From Sulfitobacter sp. (GTDB lineage Bacteria; Pseudomonadota; Alphaproteobacteria; Rhodobacterales; Rhodobacteraceae): 5,844 bases of DNA. Each line of letters begins with the position of its first letter. Position 1 is the stretch's first letter. The position numbers were made by a program, and so were the translations under genes. The stretch is from positions 1 to 5,844 of the forward strand of contig JAPKCR010000177.1 of the NCBI GenBank assembly GCA_026421135.1, given 5' to 3'. This document shows, one piece after another, positions 1-5,844 of the stretch. The notes beneath the pieces are model-generated. The model had not been told where the DNA came from. It did not search any database and saw only the letters and a list, made by a program, of their open reading frames with translations.

Positions 1-2252
1 GGACATACGGCAACATCGCCGACATGCGCGGCCAGATGAAGCCACTGGGCCTGTCCATTGACTGGTCCCGTGAATTCGCCACCTGTGATCCGGAATACTA
101 TGGCCAGCAGCAAGCGCTGTTCCTCGATTTCCTTGCGGAAGGACTGGTTTACCGAAAGAACGCCGTGGTGAATTGGGATCCGGTCGATATGACCGTTCTG
201 GCCAATGAACAGGTCGAGGGTGGTCGCGGCTGGCGGTCAGGCGCGCTGGTTGAACGGCGCGAACTGACGCAATGGTTCTTCAAGATTTCCGACCACTCCG
301 AAGAATTGCTGAACGCGCTCGACACCCTTGATAACTGGCCCGCCAAGGTCAAACTGATGCAGGCGAACTGGATCGGCAAATCACGCGGCCTGCAATTCGC
401 GTTTTCAACCATCGACGCACCAGACGGGTTTGACCGGATCGAAGTGTACACGACACGTCCCGATACATTGCTGGGTGCCAGCTTTGTCGGAATTTCGCCC
501 GATCACCCGTTGGCCAAGACCCTTGAGAAGAACAACCCCGACGTTGCCGCGTTCTGCGCGGAATGCCGCAAGGGTGGCACGACCGAAGAAGCCATCGAAA
601 CCGCTGAAAAGCTGGGAATGGATACAGGACTGCGCGTTCGTCATCCGTTTGATACGTCGTGGGAACTGCCCGTCTATATCGCCAATTTCATTCTGATGGA
701 TTACGGCACTGGTGCAATCTTTGGCTGCCCCGCCCACGACCAGCGCGATTTTGAATTTGCGACGAAATACGGCTTGCCGATCACGTCGACCTTCCTGCCC
801 GACGAGGACGCCGATCCGAAAGTCACCGAAGCCTACGTTCCGGCCAAGTCCGAACGGGTCTATTACAACGGCGGCTTTGCAGGTGAGAAATGGCAGACCG
901 GAGAAGAAGCAATTGCCGCAGCGATTGAGGCTTGCGAGGCACAAGGTGTCGGTCAGGGTGTGACCAAATATCGCCTGCGCGATTGGGGTTTGTCCCGTCA
1001 ACGCTATTGGGGCTGCCCGATTCCCGTGGTGCATTGCGACGATTGCGGCGTCGTTCCCGAAAAGAAAGAGAACCTGCCCATCGAGCTGCCCTATGATGTC
1101 AGCTTTGATGTGCCAGGCAATCCTTTGGACCGCCACCCGACATGGCGCGACTGCGCGTGCCCGGCCTGCGGTGCGCCCGCAAAGCGTGAAACCGACACAA
1201 TGGATACGTTTGTTGATTCGTCGTGGTATTTCGCCCGCTTTACTGCACCGCATGCCGATACTCCGACTGTCATGGAAGATGCAGAATATTGGATGAACGT
1301 CGATCAGTATATCGGTGGCATCGAGCACGCGATCCTTCACCTTCTGTATTCGCGGTTCTTTGCCCGCGCGATGCAAATTACCGGTCACCTGCCAGAAAAA
1401 GCCATCGAACCTTTTGATGCGTTGTTCACCCAAGGCATGGTGACCCACGAGATCTACCAGACCAAAGGCGAAAATGACCGTCCAGTTTATCACCTGCCCG
1501 AGGACGTCGTTGACGGTAAGCTCGCTGATGGTACGCCAGTCGAGATCATCCCGTCAGCGAAAATGTCAAAGTCGAAAAAGAACGTAGTCGATCCGCTGGG
1601 GATCATTGCAAGCTATGGCGCAGATACGGCGCGCTGGTTTGTGTTGTCCGATTCGCCCCCCGAACGGGATGTGGAATGGACAGCCTCGGGGGCCGAAGCC
1701 GCATATAAATACCTTGGCCGTGTTTGGACTATCTCGAACCGGATTGCAGAAATGGCGCAAGACGCTAGTGGTGAAGGTGACGACGACCTGCTGCGCGCCA
1801 TGCACAAAACCATTCATGATGTGACAATGGGCGTTGAATCGTTTGGCTTTAACGCAGCCATTGCCAAGCTGTATGCCTTTACCGCGACACTGCACAAAAC
1901 CAAAGCCGGACATGCTGCACAGCGCGAGGCCATCATGACCCTTGCACAGCTTATGGCCCCGATGACCCCGCACCTGTCCGAAGAAATCTGGACGGCACAA
2001 GGCGGCGCCGGCCTTATCACCACAGCGACTTGGCCCAAGGCGTCAGAGGCAATGCTGGTCGATGACACTGTTACGTTGCCGATCCAGATCAACGGCAAAC
2101 GGCGCGCCGAAATTCAGGTGCCCGCCGATATGTCGAAAGAAGAGGTTGAAAAGATCGCGCTCAGCCACGAAGCTGTCATTCGCACCCTTGATGGTGCCAC
2201 GCCTAAAAAGGTGATCGTAGTGCCCGGACGGATCGTCAATGTTGTTGCCTAA
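1..2252 (+). CDS. leuS: leucyl-tRNA synthetase, 5'-truncated by the window edge
   Basis: Cytoplasmic class I aminoacyl-tRNA synthetase that charges tRNA-Leu with leucine and hydrolyses mischarged products. The reading frame is open from base 3 ([11 protein letters not shown]...); bases 1-2 (GG) fit the last two bases of the Trp codon found here in E. coli LeuRS. 749 residues are visible, against a usual length of about 850-870, so roughly 100 N-terminal residues including the HIGH motif lie outside. Visible landmarks are the CP1 editing domain with TTRPDT (450-467) and HDQRD with its editing aspartates (735-749), a Cys4 zinc-ribbon-like pair CDDC (1035-1046) and CPAC (1158-1169), the core segment [12 protein letters not shown], the catalytic loop KMSKS (1560-1574), a helical anticodon-binding domain (about 1780-2030), and the small C-terminal domain ending in [10 protein letters not shown]. 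The first zinc site (174-239) has lost its cysteines. The stop overlaps lptE by 14 nt. No frameshift is seen. Identification is secure from alignment recalled against E. coli LeuRS. Confidence 0.98.
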   Translation, partial: TYGNIADMRGQMKPLGLSIDWSREFATCDPEYYGQQQALFLDFLAEGLVYRKNAVVNWDPVDMTVLANEQVEGGRGWRSGALVERRELTQWFFKISDHSEELLNALDTLDNWPAKVKLMQANWIGKSRGLQFAFSTIDAPDGFDRIEVYTTRPDTLLGASFVGISPDHPLAKTLEKNNPDVAAFCAECRKGGTTEEAIETAEKLGMDTGLRVRHPFDTSWELPVYIANFILMDYGTGAIFGCPAHDQRDFEFATKYGLPITSTFLPDEDADPKVTEAYVPAKSERVYYNGGFAGEKWQTGEEAIAAAIEACEAQGVGQGVTKYRLRDWGLSRQRYWGCPIPVVHCDDCGVVPEKKENLPIELPYDVSFDVPGNPLDRHPTWRDCACPACGAPAKRETDTMDTFVDSSWYFARFTAPHADTPTVMEDAEYWMNVDQYIGGIEHAILHLLYSRFFARAMQITGHLPEKAIEPFDALFTQGMVTHEIYQTKGENDRPVYHLPEDVVDGKLADGTPVEIIPSAKMSKSKKNVVDPLGIIASYGADTARWFVLSDSPPERDVEWTASGAEAAYKYLGRVWTISNRIAEMAQDASGEGDDDLLRAMHKTIHDVTMGVESFGFNAAIAKLYAFTATLHKTKAGHAAQREAIMTLAQLMAPMTPHLSEEIWTAQGGAGLITTATWPKASEAMLVDDTVTLPIQINGKRRAEIQVPADMSKEEVEKIALSHEAVIRTLDGATPKKVIVVPGRIVNVVA

Positions 2253-2724
2253 CCGCCGCCTTTTGCTTGCACTGCCCTTGCTGGCGCTAGCCGCTTGCGG
2301 GTTTCAACCCGTCTATGGCCCCGGCGGCACGGGCACAGCGCTAAGAAACAGTGTGGCGGTGGATGCGCCTAGCGACGCGTTCAGCTATACGCTGGTCCGC
2401 GAGATTGAAACGCGGTTGGGCCGTCCAACGGCCGCCAAATATGCATTGGCACTGACCGTGACCACCAACCAGGAAGGCCTTGCGATTGACACGGCTGACA
2501 ACACCACGCGGTATAATCTGATTGGCAAAGCCGACTTTGCACTGCGTGACATCGGTACGGGCCAAATCGTTTCATCCGGCAACGTCGAAAACTTTACTGG
2601 CTATTCAGCAACCGGATCTACCGTTGCAACCCTTGCCGCTGAACGCGCTGCCCAAGTGCGCCTAATGACAATGCTGGCAGACCAGATTGTAACGCGCCTT
2701 TATGCGGCTGATCTGACCCCATGA
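2239..2724 (+). CDS. lptE: LPS-assembly outer-membrane lipoprotein LptE
   Basis: 161-aa precursor of the lipoprotein that plugs the LptD barrel and helps insert lipopolysaccharide into the outer leaflet of the outer membrane. Residues 1-19 form a lipoprotein signal peptide: two arginines (R6, R7), a Leu/Ala core and the lipobox LAAC with the acylated Cys20 at 2296-2298. The mature protein begins CGFQPVYG; a Cys-Gly-Phe start is typical of LptE/RlpB proteins. The rest (142 aa in the mature form) is a mixed alpha/beta domain with no catalytic motif, as expected. The ATG at 2239 lies inside the leuS end, with a weak purine-rich stretch (GGACGGA, 2226-2232) about 6 nt upstream; this start places the signal peptide correctly. 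The 3' end overlaps holA by 4 nt (ATGA), suggesting translational coupling. Placement between leuS and holA matches the well-known leuS-lptE-holA order of proteobacteria and supports the call despite low sequence conservation. Confidence 0.9.
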   Translation: MLLPNRRLLLALPLLALAACGFQPVYGPGGTGTALRNSVAVDAPSDAFSYTLVREIETRLGRPTAAKYALALTVTTNQEGLAIDTADNTTRYNLIGKADFALRDIGTGQIVSSGNVENFTGYSATGSTVATLAAERAAQVRLMTMLADQIVTRLYAADLTP

Positions 2725-3719
2725 AACTGCCGCCGCGCGACGCAACTGCCTATTTCAGAAAGCCCGACCCGAATAAGACAGGGCTGCTGATCTATGGAAG
2801 CGATGCGATGCGCGTCGCCCTGAAGCGGCAGGAATTTCTAAAGGCACTACTGGGCCCCAACGCCGAAGAAGAGATGCGCCTGACCCGAATTCAGGCCACT
2901 GACCTGCGTCGCGATCCACCGATGCTGCTGGATGCGTTAAAAGCGGTTGGTTTCTTTCCCGGCCCCCGCGCTGCCTTTGTCGAAGATGCCAACGACAATA
3001 TCGCAAAGATACTGATCGACGCGCTTGCCGATTGGCAACCTGGCGATGCGCAGATTGTGGTGACCGCCGGCGATCTCAAGAAAACGTCAAAGGTGCTTAA
3101 GGTATTTGAGGCCCATAAAACCGCCTTTGCTACGCCAATTTATGACAACCCACCCGATCGGGCCGAGATTGAGCGCATATTGTCCGAGGCACAGCTAAAC
3201 CCCGAACCGGACGCCATGGGTTCGCTCAGCGAACTTGCCCGCGTGCTGGACCCGGGCGATTTTCGTCAGATGATCGAAAAGATCAATCTGTACAAGATCG
3301 GTGATAACGGGCCACTGACCGCCGAAGACGTCGGCAATTGCGCGCCCACCTCTACCGAGGCAGAGGTGGATGACATTTTGCATGTCGTGGCCGAAGCCCG
3401 CGCAGGGGATATCGGACCGGTTATGGCCAAGCTGCAGGCGCAAGGGGTGAATGCCGTAACCTTGACGATTATGGCGACGCGCCACTTTCGCACGCTTTAC
3501 CGCATCGCCAGCAACCCCGGCGGCCAAATTTGGGGTGTGCGCGACCGTGATCGCGCGATGCGGCAAGCCAAAAGCTGGGGCGCAGCCAAGCTGGAAACCG
3601 CGTTGACTGTGCTAACAGATACCGACCTGACGCTGCGCTCTGCCGGGCAGCATGCGCCGACGATGGCTTTGGTCGAACGCGCATTCATCCGGCTGGCAAT
3701 GTTGGGCGCGCAACGCTAA
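2721..3719 (+). CDS. holA: DNA polymerase III, delta subunit (clamp loader)
   Basis: 332-aa clamp-loader subunit that opens the beta sliding clamp during loading onto primed DNA; E. coli HolA is of similar length (343 aa). The N-terminal region (LLIYGSDAMRVALKRQEFL, residues about 22-40) corresponds to the first strand and helix of the AAA+-like fold, but there is no GKT/GKS Walker A motif, as expected because delta does not bind ATP. A segment around residues 60-125 (ending QIVVTAGDLKK) matches the position of the E. coli stretch ending LLIVRGNKLSK. The C-terminal collar domain shows LTDTDLTLRS (about 298-307), comparable to LTRTELTLKQ in E. coli, followed by a hydrophobic final helix. The ATG lies within the ATGA overlap with lptE and no good Shine-Dalgarno precedes it, so translation is probably coupled to lptE. 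Identification is by motif recall plus gene order. Confidence 0.92.
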   Translation: MKLPPRDATAYFRKPDPNKTGLLIYGSDAMRVALKRQEFLKALLGPNAEEEMRLTRIQATDLRRDPPMLLDALKAVGFFPGPRAAFVEDANDNIAKILIDALADWQPGDAQIVVTAGDLKKTSKVLKVFEAHKTAFATPIYDNPPDRAEIERILSEAQLNPEPDAMGSLSELARVLDPGDFRQMIEKINLYKIGDNGPLTAEDVGNCAPTSTEAEVDDILHVVAEARAGDIGPVMAKLQAQGVNAVTLTIMATRHFRTLYRIASNPGGQIWGVRDRDRAMRQAKSWGAAKLETALTVLTDTDLTLRSAGQHAPTMALVERAFIRLAMLGAQR

Positions 3720-3735
3720 CCTTGGTTGAAATTTC

Positions 3736-3741
3736 AAGGGA
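3736..3741 (+). promoter_or_regulatory. Shine-Dalgarno deciding the GST start
   Basis: AAGGGA ends 7 nt before the ATG at 3749. It is the only good ribosome-binding sequence in the holA-GST gap and favours this ATG over the in-frame TTG at 3722. Confidence 0.75.
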
Positions 3742-3748
3742 AAGCGAA

Positions 3749-4339
3749 ATGTACAAAGTCATCGGAGCCACAAAATCACGCGCAATGCGCGTCATGTGGA
3801 TGCTGGAAGAACTTGGTCAACCCTACGAGCACGTTGCCTGTGGGCCCGGGTCAGACGAGGCAAAGAAATACAATCCGTCAGGGAAGATACCGGCGCTGGT
3901 GGATGGCGATGAGGTTTTGACAGATTCCGTGGCGATCATGCAGTATCTGGCCGACAAACATGGCAAGCTAACAGCCCCCGCGGGCACCCCGGCCCGCGCA
4001 CGGCAGGATGCGATGACCTTTTGGTTGATCGACGAAATGGACGCAATTCTGTGGGCCGCGGCCAAGCATAGCTTTGTCTTCCCCGAAGAGCAGCGCGTTC
4101 CCGAGATCAAACCCAGCCTGAAAGCCGAATTTGCCCGTTCGGCGAGGATTTTGTCAGAGCGGCTTGAAGGGCCATTTTTGATGGGGAACGAGGTGACCGT
4201 GCCAGATCTTTTGGCCACGCATTGCATCAATTGGTCCATCGGCGCAGGGTTCGACCGCGTTGATGACAAACTGGGCGCGTGGGCGAAATCCATGCGCGAT
4301 CGCCCTGCATTCAAGGCGGCGGCAACAAAAGAAAGCTAG
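3749..4339 (+). CDS. glutathione S-transferase family protein
   Basis: 196-aa cytosolic GST-fold protein, of usual length for the family. The N-terminal thioredoxin-like domain (1-75) has the first beta strand, then TKSRAMRVMWMLEE, where Ser10 is the candidate glutathione-activating residue. The glutathione site is clear: KIPAL with the cis-proline Pro48 and the Asp59-Ser60 pair that binds the gamma-glutamyl moiety in LTDSVAIMQYL. The C-terminal helical domain (about 80-196) carries the N-capping box TVPD (150-153) seen in most GSTs. I chose the ATG at 3749 because AAGGGA (3736-3741) sits 7 nt upstream and residue 2 leads straight into beta strand 1. An in-frame TTG at 3722 would add nine residues without a ribosome site. 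The gene begins 29 nt after holA on the same strand, so co-transcription is likely. Its stop shares CTAG with the opposing flavoprotein gene. The substrate cannot be inferred; GST class and physiological role are open. Confidence 0.88.
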   Translation: MYKVIGATKSRAMRVMWMLEELGQPYEHVACGPGSDEAKKYNPSGKIPALVDGDEVLTDSVAIMQYLADKHGKLTAPAGTPARARQDAMTFWLIDEMDAILWAAAKHSFVFPEEQRVPEIKPSLKAEFARSARILSERLEGPFLMGNEVTVPDLLATHCINWSIGAGFDRVDDKLGAWAKSMRDRPAFKAAATKES

Positions 4340-4346
4340 GCTTTTT
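4330..4346. other. AT-rich mini-hairpin holding both convergent stop codons
   Basis: AAAGC (4332-4336) and GCTTT (4340-4344) are exact inverted repeats around the 3-nt loop TAG; one G-U and one A-U pair on the plus-strand RNA extend the stem to 7 bp. The GST stop TAG is at 4337-4339 and the flavoprotein stop is the complement of 4336-4338, so both lie in this element. On the plus strand the stem itself ends in a run of five T. It resembles a weak terminator but is short and AT-rich; termination activity is uncertain. Confidence 0.35.
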
Positions 4347-5535
4347 GCGCCCAAGCGGCGGCATGTTGCCCCGCCCAACGGCCTGTCGCAAGGCAGGCCG
4401 AAATCAGATAGCCGCCTGTCGGTGCCTCCCAATCCAGCATCTCTCCTGCAACAAAAACACCGGGACGATTGCGCAGCATTAGCGTCTCATCCACTGCGTC
4501 AAACTTCACCCCCCCTGCTGTCGAAATTGCCTGATCCATCGGACGTAAACCCGCATGTTTGATCGGGAGCGCCTTAAGGAGTTTTGCCAGCGCCTTATTG
4601 TCGTTTGGCAAGGGCCGCGCCATTTCCTGCAGCACAGCAATCTTTACCGGATCAAGCTTGAGCGCTTTGCGCATGAAATTTGCCATGCTCATCTTGCCGC
4701 GCGGTTGATCCAGTTTTTTGGCCAAAGCGTCGACCGTTTGATCGGGCAGCAGGTCCAGCATCAGCGGATGTCCTTCGCGCACGCCGCGCGAAACGGAGTA
4801 GATTCCACCGCCCTCGAACCCTTGGCGCGAAATCAGCGCCTCGCCTCGTGAACGATAGGGTCCCGACTTCAATGCGATACCTTTGAGCGCCGTGCCGAAA
4901 TGCGCCTCCATGTGCGATGACCAGTCCATCGCGATGCCAGCATTTGCAGGTGCAAATGGAGCAAACGGAGTATCAGCGGCAAGAACCTTGGCCCATTCAC
5001 CGGTAGACCCAAGCCGTGCCCAGCTGGCACCACCCATCGCCAACACCGTGACATCGGGCTGCAAAACCTGCGTCCCATCCGGCGTCTCGAACACCAGCTT
5101 GGTATCGTCCCAACCCGTCCACCGCCAACGCGTGTTGACCTGAACGCCCGCCTCGGACAGCCGCACCAGCCAAGCCCGCAATAACGGGGATGCCTTCATC
5201 GCGGTTGGAAACACCCGTCCAGTTGAGCCAGTGAATACCTCTTGTCCCAGCCCCTTGGCCCATTCCTGTACTGCATCGCCATCGAGCGCGGAAATGATCG
5301 GCGCAAGCGGTCCTTTGGCATCTGTAAACGCATTCAAAAAGACCCCGGCGGGTTCAACCTTGGTCAGGTTCAGCCCTGACTTGCCCGCCATCAGGAACTT
5401 GCGCCCGACCGACGGCTTGTGGTCACAAACAGTTACCGACATGCCCGCGTTCGACAGCATTTCTGCAGCCATCAGCCCCGCAGGACCTGCGCCAATCACG
5501 ACAGCATGTTTATGTGTCTGTGTTTTAGTGGTCAT
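4336..5535 (-). CDS. FAD-dependent flavoprotein, HI0933 / PP_4765-like family
   Basis: 399-aa soluble flavoprotein of the HI0933-like group (the TIGR03862-type, PP_4765-like branch); a putative oxidoreductase whose substrate is not known. The N-terminal Rossmann fold is unmistakable: VVIGAGPAGLMAAE with GAGPAG at residues 15-20 (complement 5476-5493), and an acidic residue (Asp38) at the end of beta strand 2 to bind the FAD ribose. The family signature follows at 44-58 (GRKFLMAGKSGLNLT). The second FAD-binding segment is near the C-terminus, GEMLDWEAPTGGY (364-376) followed by ACLATGRWAG. No signal peptide or membrane segment is seen. I chose the ATG at complement 5533-5535: it has AAGG 7 nt upstream and leads directly into the first beta strand. 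The frame remains open to a GTG at 5601, but that adds 22 residues unlike the family. The gene is divergent from the small lipoprotein gene and convergent with the GST. Family assignment is strong, function inferred only. Confidence 0.9.
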   Translation of the reverse strand: MTTKTQTHKHAVVIGAGPAGLMAAEMLSNAGMSVTVCDHKPSVGRKFLMAGKSGLNLTKVEPAGVFLNAFTDAKGPLAPIISALDGDAVQEWAKGLGQEVFTGSTGRVFPTAMKASPLLRAWLVRLSEAGVQVNTRWRWTGWDDTKLVFETPDGTQVLQPDVTVLAMGGASWARLGSTGEWAKVLAADTPFAPFAPANAGIAMDWSSHMEAHFGTALKGIALKSGPYRSRGEALISRQGFEGGGIYSVSRGVREGHPLMLDLLPDQTVDALAKKLDQPRGKMSMANFMRKALKLDPVKIAVLQEMARPLPNDNKALAKLLKALPIKHAGLRPMDQAISTAGGVKFDAVDETLMLRNRPGVFVAGEMLDWEAPTGGYLISACLATGRWAGQHAAAWAQKA

Positions 5536-5541
5536 GGGGAC

Positions 5542-5570
5542 GCCTTTGCAGAAAATATGGAACCAAAGGC
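5542..5570 (-). promoter_or_regulatory. inverted repeat covering the flavoprotein ribosome-binding site
   Basis: GCCTTTG (5542-5548) and CAAAGGC (5564-5570) are perfect 7-nt inverted repeats separated by 15 nt. In the minus-strand transcript the downstream arm is CAAAGGC, which contains the Shine-Dalgarno AAGG (complement 5543-5546) 7 nt before the ATG at 5535. A hairpin would therefore pair with the ribosome-binding site. The repeat is seen directly; an effect on translation is inference, and it requires a transcript starting upstream of about 5570. Confidence 0.45.
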
Positions 5571-5577
5571 ATGCCTT
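5566..5577. repeat. 12-bp perfect palindrome in the divergent spacer
   Basis: AAGGCATGCCTT reads identically on both strands. It lies 4 bp upstream of a candidate -35 element (TTGACT, 5581-5586) for the small lipoprotein gene and overlaps one arm of the inverted repeat in front of the flavoprotein gene. Position and symmetry fit a regulator operator, but no specific regulator can be named. Confidence 0.4.
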
Positions 5578-5580
5578 AAC

Positions 5581-5610
5581 TTGACTGAAAGCCAATTGCA
5601 CGACGATGTT
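5581..5610 (+). promoter_or_regulatory. candidate sigma-70-type promoter for the small lipoprotein
   Basis: TTGACT at 5581-5586 matches 5 of 6 bases of the -35 consensus. A weak -10 candidate GATGTT (5605-5610) follows at an 18-bp spacing and matches only 3 of 6 positions. Transcription would begin near 5617, giving a leader of about 20-25 nt that includes the AGGAG ribosome site. The -35 is convincing, the -10 is not. Confidence 0.35.
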
Positions 5611-5627
5611 GGCATTACGCCATAGGT

Positions 5628-5632
5628 AGGAG
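5628..5632 (+). promoter_or_regulatory. strong Shine-Dalgarno of the small lipoprotein gene
   Basis: AGGAG ends 7 nt before the ATG at 5640, the best ribosome-binding sequence in the window. It is the main evidence, with the lipobox, that this 24-codon frame is translated. Confidence 0.7.
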
Positions 5633-5639
5633 CACCAAG

Positions 5640-5714
5640 ATGCGGCTTTTCGTTATTCTAACCACACTGACAACGCTAGGCGCATGCGGCGTGCCATTCG
5701 TGCCGTTTATTTAG
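5640..5714 (+). CDS. micro-lipoprotein precursor, 24 aa
   Basis: A short gene encoding MRLFVILTTLTTLGACGVPF and four further residues (VPFI), then TAG at 5712-5714. It has every part of a lipoprotein precursor in miniature: one positive charge (R2), a hydrophobic stretch (residues 3-13), and the lipobox LGAC with Cys16 at 5685-5687. Signal peptidase II cleavage would leave a 9-residue peptide, C-G-V-P-F-V-P-F-I, anchored by its N-terminal lipid; it is uncharged, with two prolines and hydrophobic side chains, so would probably lie against the membrane. AGGAG at 5628-5632 with 7-nt spacing strongly supports the start, and a good -35 lies upstream. It is divergent from the flavoprotein gene. Function is unknown; it could be a membrane-associated structural peptide, a processed signal, or a decayed longer lipoprotein. 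The chance of a random ORF with both a strong ribosome site and a lipobox is low but not nil. Confidence 0.65.
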   Translation: MRLFVILTTLTTLGACGVPFVPFI

Positions 5715-5733
5715 GGACGCTGGCCCGGACGCG

Positions 5734-5747
5734 CCCGATGTCTCGGG
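5734..5747. terminator. short hairpin downstream of the micro-lipoprotein
   Basis: CCCGA (5734-5738) and TCGGG (5743-5747) form a perfect 5-bp stem with a TGTC loop, 20 nt beyond the lipoprotein stop and immediately next to the stop of the possible minus-strand frame. No T-run follows on either strand, so it is at best a weak or bidirectional terminator. Confidence 0.25.
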
Positions 5748-5843
5748 TTATGGCGTGCACATCGCTTTGATTCCAGCCACGACCTGTTCCGGTGCTGCGA
5801 CGGTGTCGGCTGCTATTTCTTGCGCCGTTGCCAGTAGTGCTTC
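5748..5843 (-). CDS. possible C-terminal fragment of an unidentified minus-strand gene
   Basis: Reading the minus strand from the window edge, one frame gives 31 residues rich in Ala and Glu that look helical (it begins EALLATAQEIAADTVA), ends ...AGIKAMCTP, and stops with TAA at complement 5748-5750, directly before a short hairpin. Base composition by codon position (high GC at first position) is more gene-like than the alternatives, but third-position GC is lower than in the neighbouring genes. Another minus frame stays open to a stop at 5707-5709 but is Ser/Gly/Arg-rich and less plausible. I recognise no family. With only about 96 bases visible, this is tentative. Confidence 0.3.
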   Translation of the reverse strand, partial: EALLATAQEIAADTVAAPEQVVAGIKAMCTP

Positions 5844-5844
5844 C

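Noticed and set aside
405..1493. Long 362-aa open frame on the minus strand inside leuS
   Set aside because: It lies wholly antisense to the well-conserved editing and catalytic regions of LeuRS, its translation resembles no family I know, and no ribosome site or gene context supports it. Long antisense frames are common in GC-rich coding DNA.
1566..2098. Further minus-strand frames opposite the leuS 3' half
   Set aside because: They mirror the codon structure of leuS; their Cys/Arg/Ser-rich translations do not look like folded proteins.
3195..3566. Minus-strand frame of 123 aa opposite holA
   Set aside because: It overlaps the confident holA gene entirely and has no start signal or recognisable domain.
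5552..5579. Minus-strand promoter TTAAGG - 16 bp - TATTTT for the flavoprotein
   Set aside because: The -35 matches only half of the consensus, and a start near 5544 would leave the transcript without its Shine-Dalgarno. Kept only as an alternative to the hairpin model.
5231..5584. Plus-strand frame of 117 aa opposite the flavoprotein N-terminus
   Set aside because: It is antisense to the Rossmann FAD-binding region, which is strongly conserved in the opposite frame.
5536..5601. N-terminal extension of the flavoprotein to a GTG at complement 5599-5601
   Set aside because: The 22 extra residues have no counterpart in the family, and they would remove the natural start adjacent to the first beta strand that has its own AAGG site.
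5680..5844. Open plus-strand frame running to the window end
   Set aside because: It has no ATG and no ribosome site, and an Ala/Ser-rich translation with GC peaking at the second codon position, which is typical of a shadow frame.

Overview
The window looks like ordinary chromosome of an alphaproteobacterium, most likely Rhodobacterales (roseobacter group). This rests on moderately high GC content, the character of the LptE-type lipoprotein with its CGFQPVYG mature start, the divergent HolA, and the tight order leuS - lptE - holA. The assignment is made from memory of these families, not from a database search.

Layout. Bases 1-3719 hold a tightly packed plus-strand cluster: leuS (5' end outside the window, leucyl-tRNA synthetase), lptE (LPS-assembly lipoprotein, start overlapping the leuS stop by 14 nt) and holA (DNA polymerase III delta subunit, ATGA overlap with lptE). 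A glutathione S-transferase-like gene follows after a 29-nt gap with its own Shine-Dalgarno sequence and probably belongs to the same transcript. On the minus strand, 4336-5535 encodes an FAD-binding flavoprotein of the HI0933 / PP_4765 type. It converges on the GST gene so tightly that both stop codons share one CTAG tetranucleotide.

A 104-bp divergent spacer (5536-5639) separates the flavoprotein gene from a very small plus-strand gene (5640-5714), absent from a simple length-filtered gene call. It encodes a 24-aa lipoprotein precursor whose mature form would be a 9-residue lipopeptide. The spacer carries inverted repeats, one of which covers the flavoprotein Shine-Dalgarno, and a candidate promoter for the small lipoprotein. 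The last 130 bp (5715-5844) contain a short hairpin and possibly the C-terminal end of another minus-strand gene, which I cannot identify.

Functionally the plus-strand genes are housekeeping functions (translation, outer-membrane biogenesis, replication clamp loading), coupled by overlap and not by pathway. The GST and flavoprotein are redox or detoxification-type genes without an assignable substrate. I see no CRISPR array, insertion sequence, phage gene, rRNA or tRNA. I do not see a clearly novel multi-gene system; the most interesting points are the micro-lipoprotein and the structured divergent spacer.
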